Assembly (NCBI RefSeq): GCF_010993745.1
Contig: NZ_WOTN01000001.1
Location: 1,615,235-1,679,234, forward strand
Direction: 5' to 3'
Source: Fodinicola acaciae
GTDB taxonomy: Bacteria > Actinomycetota > Actinomycetes > Mycobacteriales > HKI-0501
DNA length: 64,000 bases
Position numbers and translations under genes: made by a program. This document shows positions 59,076-64,000 of the stretch, piece by piece (the stretch's first letter is position 1; each line of letters opens with the position of its first letter). Under the pieces are notes generated by a model. It did no database searches and was not told where the DNA came from. It saw only the letters and a program-made list of their open reading frames with translations.

Positions 59076-59936
59076 TCACGCGGTGGCCAGCGTAAAGGCT
59101 GGCTCGGTCGCGTTGCGATGCGCGTTGAGCCAGGTGGTCATGAACTGCACATGCCGCATCTGCACCGGCCCCGGCAGGTTGGTGCCCGGCAGCTGGCCGC
59201 CCATCACGCTGTTGGTGTTGGTGTAGCTGTTCGTACCGGCCGTGTCCGGCGTCGCGGTGGCGTTGGGGTCGGTCGTCGGGTTGGTGCCGACGGTCGCGGT
59301 GTAATGCGCCTGCGAGAGCTGATATTCGTCCGGGTTGCCGATCATGTGGCCAAACTCGTGGATCGCGGCGTTGTTGACATAGTCGCGGTTGGCCCTGTTG
59401 GTCGACGGGTCGTCGACGAACCAGTTCGTCATGTTCAGCCCTGGCCACACGGGTACGCCGGCGTGTGCGGTCACGTTGTGGTGCGCCGAGGACGAGGTGA
59501 AGTTCACGTTGAAGATCAACGGAATGTCATGGTTGGCGTTGGTGAGCTTGTACCGGCGGTTCCAGGCCCTTTCGATGTTGCCTTCCCAGATCTGTTTCGA
59601 CCGCGCCAGGTTGTTGTTGACCGCGGCGCCGGCCCCGGTGACGTTGATACGGACCGTGCAGACCAGGCCCGTACGCTGGTATTCCAGCTCGTAGCCGGAG
59701 GTCGCCGGAAACACGGTTGGCACGTAGACACCGGCCCCGTTGGCGACCTGGAGCGTCTCCGACCAGGGGCCACCGAGCCCGGTCTGCTCGTCGAGCATCC
59801 CCTGGTCGAGCATCCGCAGCGCGGTCACCTGGTCGGCCGGCGCCGGAAGGAGGGCGATCAGCATCGGGCGGGTGCCCGGCAGGGTCTTGGCGGTCGTCAG
59901 CTCCGCCCGCCACCTGGTCATCCGCGGCCCTGCCAC
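59076..59936 (-). CDS. HExxH zinc metalloprotease-like protein
   Basis: This 286-residue protein starts MAGPRMTRWRAELTTAKTLP. A zinc site reads AAIHEFGHMIGNPDEYQL, of the form HExxHxxGxxDE, in which the Asp or a following residue would be the third ligand as in some metzincin-like enzymes found with HEFGHMLGLxDEY. The preceding region (VNNNLARSKQIWEGNIERAWNRRYKLTNANHDIPLIFNVNFTSSSAHHNV) looks like the upper subdomain with a Trp-rich helix. No signal peptide or twin-arginine is found, so it may act inside the cell or be exported by another system. It has no propeptide. Its downstream partner at 58370 is unknown. Activity is predicted, not proven. Confidence 0.75.
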   Translation of the reverse strand: MAGPRMTRWRAELTTAKTLPGTRPMLIALLPAPADQVTALRMLDQGMLDEQTGLGGPWSETLQVANGAGVYVPTVFPATSGYELEYQRTGLVCTVRINVTGAGAAVNNNLARSKQIWEGNIERAWNRRYKLTNANHDIPLIFNVNFTSSSAHHNVTAHAGVPVWPGLNMTNWFVDDPSTNRANRDYVNNAAIHEFGHMIGNPDEYQLSQAHYTATVGTNPTTDPNATATPDTAGTNSYTNTNSVMGGQLPGTNLPGPVQMRHVQFMTTWLNAHRNATEPAFTLATA

Positions 59937-60031
59937 CCTGACCAGTCACGCTAGGAACGGTCCCAGCGGCGTGAACCGAGGGCAAGGATCCGGTGGACAC
60001 CGTTCGCTGCCCGAACAGGCAGATCCGCGAG

Positions 60032-60064
60032 AGGGTGACGTCCCGCGCTGGAACGTCACCCTCG
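60032..60064. repeat. Family 2 hairpin after the oligopeptide-binding gene
   Basis: GAGGGTGACGT (60032-60042) and its exact complement (60054-60064) enclose an 11-nt loop. It lies seven bases beyond the leftward stop at 60072 and shares the GAGGGTGACGT arm with the copies at 31900 and 58298. Confidence 0.85.
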
Positions 60065-60071
60065 CCCCGGC

Positions 60072-61742
60072 CTACTTGCTGCTGCTGAGACCGACCGTCA
60101 GCGTGCTTGGATACGGCGGATACGGCGGCAGGTAGAAGTTGGCCACGTTGGAGCCACGGAGAAACGCGTTCTTCGCGTAATACAACGGAACAACCGGCGC
60201 GTCCTGCATGATCTGCTTGTCCAGCGCGGCCCACTGCTGACCGGCCTTGGTCAGGTCGGTCTGCGCGATGGCCGTGTTGATCGCCGCGTCAACCTGCGGA
60301 TTGGAATACTGCGCGATGTTGTAGGCGTTGTTGCCGATCTCGCTGCTCGCGAACAACGGCTGGATCGACCCCTGCGCACTCGGGAAGTCCGGCAGCCAAC
60401 TGGTCAACGAGATGTCGTAGAGCGGCTTGCCGCTGGTCGAGTCGGCCGTCGCCGAGTCGTAGTCGACGCTCTTGATGGTGACCTTGATGCCGGCCTTCTG
60501 CAGCGACGCCTGCACGGCCTGCGCGATCGCCACGTTGTACGAGACGTTGTCGGTCAGCAGCACCAGCGGTGCGGTCTGGGTGAACTTCGCCTGCGCCAAC
60601 AGTTGTTTGGCCTTGTTGGGGTCACCGGCCGGCGGCGCCGGATACAGGTCGTACTTCTGATAGCCGGGAATGCCCGGCTCGATCAGTGTCGTCGCGATGT
60701 CACCGGCGATGACCGGTCCGCCCGCGGCGATCTGTACGGCGTTCTTGTCGACCGCGTATTCGATCGCGCGGCGTACGTCCGGATTGTTCAGCGGCGCCTT
60801 GCGGGTGTTGAGCGCCAGGTATTTCAGCGCACCACTGGGCGAGATCGCCAGCCGCGACTTCACCTGCGGGTTGTTGAGCACCTTCGGCGCGAGCGCTGCC
60901 TGCAGGTTGACGAAGGAGAAAGCCGACTTGTCCGCGCCGGAATCGGCGATCACCCGCTGGTTGATGACGGTGTCGTCCAGCGCCATGTCCAGCACGATCG
61001 AGTCAGGTAGGGCCGTACGCACCGGATCGGTCTTCTGGTCCCACTTGTCGTTGCGTACCAACACGATCTTGCTGCCCTGCTGTGCCGACTGGACCTTGTA
61101 CGGTCCGTTGGCGACCGGGTGGTCCTGATAGTGGACGATGTCCTCTTTCGCCTTCGGCACGCCGGTGAAGGCCGGCATGCTGACGATCCACGGCCAGTCG
61201 CCGAACGGCTTGTTCAGGTGGAAGATGATCGTGCTGTCGTTCGGCGTCTCGATCGAGGGCAGCTCCTGGCCGCTGAACGGGCCCTTGTACTTGTCGCCGC
61301 CGACCAGCAATGTCTTGTGATACGCCAAACCCTCGGACAGCTGCGGTGCGAACGTCCGCTCCACGCTGTATTTCACGTCCTGCGCGGTGATTTTCTTGCC
61401 GTCCTCGTACAGCACACCGGGCTTGAGGTGATAGGTCCACGTCTTGCCGCCATCGCTGGGCGTGCCGGTGTCGGTGGCCAGGTCACCCACGACCTTGGCC
61501 GGCTGGTCCGGCGAGGTCTGCCAGGTGGTCAGGCTGCGCAGGATCAGGTGGATCGAGCTGACCGCGAGGCTCTGGCTTTTCGCCGGATCCTCCTTCAGCG
61601 TCGGATTGTCGTAAAGAATGTGCAGCGTGCCACCCTTGGTGGCGGCGCCGCCGTTGGTGGAGCTGGTCGGATTGGCGTTGCAGGCGGCCGCGACCAGCGC
61701 GACCGCGGCGGTGAGGGCCAACAAAGCCCGGCTTTTGTTCAC
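60072..61742 (-). CDS. Oligopeptide/dipeptide-binding lipoprotein (SBP family 5)
   Basis: The GTG at 61742 follows AAGGA by eight bases and gives 556 residues. The signal MNKSRALLALTAAVALVAAAC has a lipobox (VAAAC). The family 5 pattern is clear: GGTLHILYDNPTLKEDPAKSQSLAVSSIHLILRSLTTWQ, TGTPSDGGKTWTYHLKPGVLYEDGKKITAQDVKYSVERTF, PFGDWPWIVSMPAFTGVPKAKEDI, YQDHPVANGPYKVQSAQQGSKIVLVRNDKW, LALNTRKAPLNNPDVRRAIEYAVDKNAV, SLQKAGIKVTIKSVDYDSA. It binds peptides or another small amphipathic ligand outside the cell. The two permease genes lie upstream in the same operon (113 bp between this gene and the DppB-like stop). Confidence 0.94.
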   Translation of the reverse strand: MNKSRALLALTAAVALVAAACNANPTSSTNGGAATKGGTLHILYDNPTLKEDPAKSQSLAVSSIHLILRSLTTWQTSPDQPAKVVGDLATDTGTPSDGGKTWTYHLKPGVLYEDGKKITAQDVKYSVERTFAPQLSEGLAYHKTLLVGGDKYKGPFSGQELPSIETPNDSTIIFHLNKPFGDWPWIVSMPAFTGVPKAKEDIVHYQDHPVANGPYKVQSAQQGSKIVLVRNDKWDQKTDPVRTALPDSIVLDMALDDTVINQRVIADSGADKSAFSFVNLQAALAPKVLNNPQVKSRLAISPSGALKYLALNTRKAPLNNPDVRRAIEYAVDKNAVQIAAGGPVIAGDIATTLIEPGIPGYQKYDLYPAPPAGDPNKAKQLLAQAKFTQTAPLVLLTDNVSYNVAIAQAVQASLQKAGIKVTIKSVDYDSATADSTSGKPLYDISLTSWLPDFPSAQGSIQPLFASSEIGNNAYNIAQYSNPQVDAAINTAIAQTDLTKAGQQWAALDKQIMQDAPVVPLYYAKNAFLRGSNVANFYLPPYPPYPSTLTVGLSSSK

Positions 61743-61855
61743 CGGAGGATTCCTTTCAGGAAACGGGACCGTCGACGTTGACAAAGCCGCCGAAACATCG
61801 CACCCGAGCGCGGCTGTGCGACTCCAGAGCACGCAGCCAGCCGGCCAGATGTGCG

Positions 61856-62848
61856 TCACTGCTCATAACTCACCCGCGGATCCAGGAAGACGTACGCCAC
61901 GTCGACCACCAGGTTGGCGACGATGATCAGAAATCCGGAAAACAGTGTCAGGCCCACCACCAGCGGCAGATCGAGCTGGTTGACCGCCTGGATCAGCAGC
62001 TGACCCATTCCCTGCATGCCGAAGACCGACTCGGTGATCACCGCGCCGCCGAGCAACGAGCCAAGATCCAGGCCGAAAACCGTGGCGATCGGCGCGAGTA
62101 CGGCACGCAGGCCGTGGCCGATCACGACCCGCCGCTCGGTCAGGCCCTTGGCCCGAGCCGTGACGATGTAGTCCTCCCCCAGCACCTCCAGCATCTGGTT
62201 GCGCGTCAGCCGCGCGTACACGGCCATCGACACGAAAGCCAAGGTGCACCAGGGAAGCACGAGATGCCAGGCCCACTGCACCGGATCGTCGAAAAACGGC
62301 ACGTAACCGTTGACCGGCACCATGTTGAGGCCGAAGCCGAAGATCAGGATGCCGAGCAGGCCGACCAGGTAGGTCGGCGCGGAGACGCCGCCGAGGGCCA
62401 GCACCATCGTCGAGCGGTCGAGCAGGCTTCCGCGCCGTACGGCCGAAATCACCCCGATCGTGACGCCGATCAGCAACCACAGAATCGCCGCGCCGACCGC
62501 GATCGACGCGGTGACCGGAAAACGCTCGCCGATCAGCTGCGTCACCGGCGCACCCTGCTGGAACGAATAACCGAAACAGGGCGCCGCGCAGTGCACCACG
62601 CCGGCGCCCTCGCCAAACGTACGACCGGCGACGATCCCCACCAGGAACTCGCCAAACTGGACATATATTGGCAAATCCAAGTGTTCGAAATGCAGCACGG
62701 AGGCGAGTCGGTCCGGCGTACACGGCTTGCCGCACGACAGCTGCGCCGGATTCGACGGCAGCAGATAGAAAACGACGAACGTGATGATCGCGATCAGCAG
62801 CAGGACGACCACGATGCCGAGCAGCCGGCGCAGAACGTATCGGATCAC
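61856..62848 (-). CDS. ABC permease, DppB/OppB type
   Basis: This 330-residue subunit has six membrane helices, the first (MIRYVLRRLLGIVVVLLLIAIITFVVFYLLPSNPAQLSCG) with the classic RRLL start. The inner-membrane binding-protein-dependent permease domain includes SIAVGAAILWLLIGVTIGVISAVRRGSLLDR, and the EAA-like loop is VLGEDYIVTARAKGLTERRVVIGHGLRAVLAPIATVFGLDLGSLLGGAVITESVFG. The Cys residues in the first periplasmic loop (LSCGKPCTPD) may form a disulfide. It overlaps the DppC gene by four bases. No ATPase genes (DppD/DppF) occur in the window; they may lie beyond the right edge or elsewhere. Confidence 0.94.
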   Translation of the reverse strand: MIRYVLRRLLGIVVVLLLIAIITFVVFYLLPSNPAQLSCGKPCTPDRLASVLHFEHLDLPIYVQFGEFLVGIVAGRTFGEGAGVVHCAAPCFGYSFQQGAPVTQLIGERFPVTASIAVGAAILWLLIGVTIGVISAVRRGSLLDRSTMVLALGGVSAPTYLVGLLGILIFGFGLNMVPVNGYVPFFDDPVQWAWHLVLPWCTLAFVSMAVYARLTRNQMLEVLGEDYIVTARAKGLTERRVVIGHGLRAVLAPIATVFGLDLGSLLGGAVITESVFGMQGMGQLLIQAVNQLDLPLVVGLTLFSGFLIIVANLVVDVAYVFLDPRVSYEQ

Positions 62849-63840
62849 AGCCGCGCCAGCCTCGGGTCGAGAGCGTCCCGGATGCCGTCACCCAGAATGT
62901 TGAACGCGAGCACCGCCAGAAACAGTGCACCGCCGGGGAAAAGTAGATACATCGGGTCGGTCTGCACCCATTCCACCGCGGTGCTGATCGACCGTCCCCA
63001 GTCGGGCGTCGGCGGCGGGATGCCGACACCGAGATAGGACAGCGCGGCCTCGGTGCCGATCATGCCGGGGATCAGGATCGAGCTGTAGACGATGATCGGC
63101 GCGGCGACGTTTGGCAGCAGCTCGCGGACCATGATGTATGCCGGCCGCGCGCCGAGCGTACGCGCCGCGTCGACGAACTCGCGCCGCGACAGCGACAGCA
63201 CCTGGGCGCGTACGACCCGGCCGACCGTCGGCCAGCTGAAAAATCCCATGATCACGATCAGCAGCACCGGCCGCGGCAGCCAGTCGGGCGCGATCACGGT
63301 CAGCGCGATCATGAAGATCAGCGACGGAAAGCTGAACACCACGTCCATGATCCGGCCGAGCAGGCTGTCCACGAAGCCACCGGTCAGTCCGGCGACCAGG
63401 CCGACGATGGTGCCGAGCACCACGGCCACCAGCGACGCGGCGACGCCGATCAGGAAGGACGTACGCGCGCCGTAGACCACGATCGCGAACATGTCACGAC
63501 CGGTCAGCGGCTCGACGCCGAACCAGTGCCCGCCGCTCACCCCACCGAACGCACCGCGCGGCGCGTTGCCTTGGACCGGGTCGAGCAGCTCGGTGTGGTA
63601 AGTGAACGGGTCCTGGCCCTCCAGCGCCGCGAGCAGTGGCGCGAAGATCGCCACAAGCACGAACAAAAGCACCACCACCGCGCCGGCCAAAGCCCACCGG
63701 TCGCGGCGCAACCGCTGCCACGCCAGCTGCCACGGCGTACGTCCGACAACGGCGCTGCGCGCGGTCGGTGGCGCGGCGTCCACCGCGTCTGTCGGCGGCA
63801 AGCTCAAACGGGCCACTCCCTCGTCGATCGCGATCCACAC
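62845..63840 (-). CDS. ABC permease, DppC/OppC type
   Basis: The start is uncertain: GTG at 63840 gives 331 residues, while 63897 (TTG) and 63816 (GTG) are in frame, none with a good ribosome site. The basic pre-helix WQLAWQRLRRDRWALAGAVVVLLFVLVAIFAPLLAALEG is the OppC_N segment. The periplasmic loop HWFGVEPLTGRDMFAIVVYGARTSFLIGVAASLVAVVLGTIVGLVAGLTGGFVDSLLGRIMDV and the EAA loop LSLSRREFVDAARTLGARPAYIMVRELLPNVAAPIIVYSSILIPGMIGTEAALSYLGVGIPPPTPDWG are diagnostic. It forms the channel with the DppB-like subunit and is the first gene of the operon. Confidence 0.93.
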   Translation of the reverse strand: MWIAIDEGVARLSLPPTDAVDAAPPTARSAVVGRTPWQLAWQRLRRDRWALAGAVVVLLFVLVAIFAPLLAALEGQDPFTYHTELLDPVQGNAPRGAFGGVSGGHWFGVEPLTGRDMFAIVVYGARTSFLIGVAASLVAVVLGTIVGLVAGLTGGFVDSLLGRIMDVVFSFPSLIFMIALTVIAPDWLPRPVLLIVIMGFFSWPTVGRVVRAQVLSLSRREFVDAARTLGARPAYIMVRELLPNVAAPIIVYSSILIPGMIGTEAALSYLGVGIPPPTPDWGRSISTAVEWVQTDPMYLLFPGGALFLAVLAFNILGDGIRDALDPRLARL

Positions 63841-63975
63841 CGTCTTGGATCGCGGCAAGCTGCGCCGATCTTCCCGGTTCCATCCACGATTCGCCAAGCA
63901 ACGACACAGATCACAGTCGAATTGCCGCTTTCTGATACCTAATTGTCATTTTCGGAGTGCCGGCCCGCCTCGTCG

Positions 63976-63981
63976 TAGAGT
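63976..63981 (+). promoter_or_regulatory. -10-like TAGAGT six bases before a start codon
   Basis: TAGAGT (63976-63981) lies six bases ahead of the GTG at 63988, with no ribosome site, matching the leaderless pattern at several other genes in the window. No -35 is evident. Confidence 0.35.
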
Positions 63982-63987
63982 GCCGGT

Positions 63988-64000
63988 GTGACCATCACCG
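63988..64000 (+). CDS. Start of a rightward gene cut by the window edge
   Basis: Only GTG-ACC-ATC-ACC-G is present (V-T-I-T). The leaderless-type -10 in front and the divergence from the peptide permease operon make a gene start plausible, but nothing can be said about its product. Confidence 0.35.

Overview
This window is high-GC DNA with dense genes, many GTG and a few TTG starts, and stop/start overlaps of the ATGA type. Gene content points to an actinomycete (Actinomycetota): F420-type luciferase-like oxidoreductases, a DinB-like mycothiol-dependent-type protein, a LytR-CpsA-Psr protein, an XRE/DUF397 pair, an FxLD-like lanthipeptide precursor, and sugar ABC operons without their own ATPase. 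I saw no rRNA, tRNA or CRISPR array. I do not name a genus.

Layout. 0-9.6 kb: the 5' end of an oxidoreductase, a large secreted phosphodiester glycosidase/metallophosphatase, a HAD hydrolase, a lipoprotein plus secreted-protein pair, a winged-helix regulator coupled to peptide deformylase, a MerR regulator facing a DinB-like gene, and a small secreted protein. 9.6-18.2 kb: uvrA, an ACAD11-like acyl-CoA dehydrogenase, an orphan lanthipeptide-like precursor, a TetR regulator whose probable operator is shared with the dehydrogenase promoter, a HAD hydrolase, a metallo-beta-lactamase-fold hydrolase, a universal stress protein and an LCP protein. 18.3-24.1 kb: a LacI-controlled arabinose-polymer uptake and degradation operon ending in a GH51 arabinofuranosidase. 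24.1-29.4 kb: a cation/proton antiporter, an NmrA-like oxidoreductase, and a compact six-gene operon resembling the methylamine-dehydrogenase maturation genes (MauE-like, MauD-like, a Tat-exported eight-cysteine protein, a CcdA-like membrane protein with an in-frame TGA at its expected redox cysteine, and two unknowns).

29.5-44.8 kb: a secreted serine protease, a discoidin-type lipoprotein, dihydrolipoamide dehydrogenase, two paralogous LuxR-type two-component systems flanking a three-gene membrane/SDR operon, a repeat-rich 600-bp intergenic region, and an AllC-like amidohydrolase coupled to formimidoylglutamate deiminase. 44.9-54 kb: an XRE/DUF397 pair, carboxylesterase, methyltransferase, LacI regulator, S53 peptidase, ECF sigma factor and a winged-helix regulator. 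54-64 kb: a LacI-controlled polyol-type ABC operon, a HExxH metalloprotease pair, and an oligopeptide ABC operon read leftward, with the first codons of a rightward gene at the right edge.

Three things deserve most attention. First, the Mau-like operon with the TGA codon (26642-29383). Second, the orphan FxLD-like precursor (14131-14319). Third, two families of dispersed intergenic palindromes: a nested CGCATGG/CCATGCG element (best copies near 12.8, 18.2, 41.8 and 50.2 kb, with further copies near 39.5-39.8 kb), and a GAGGGTGACGTTT hairpin placed just after stop codons (31.9, 58.3 and 60.0 kb).
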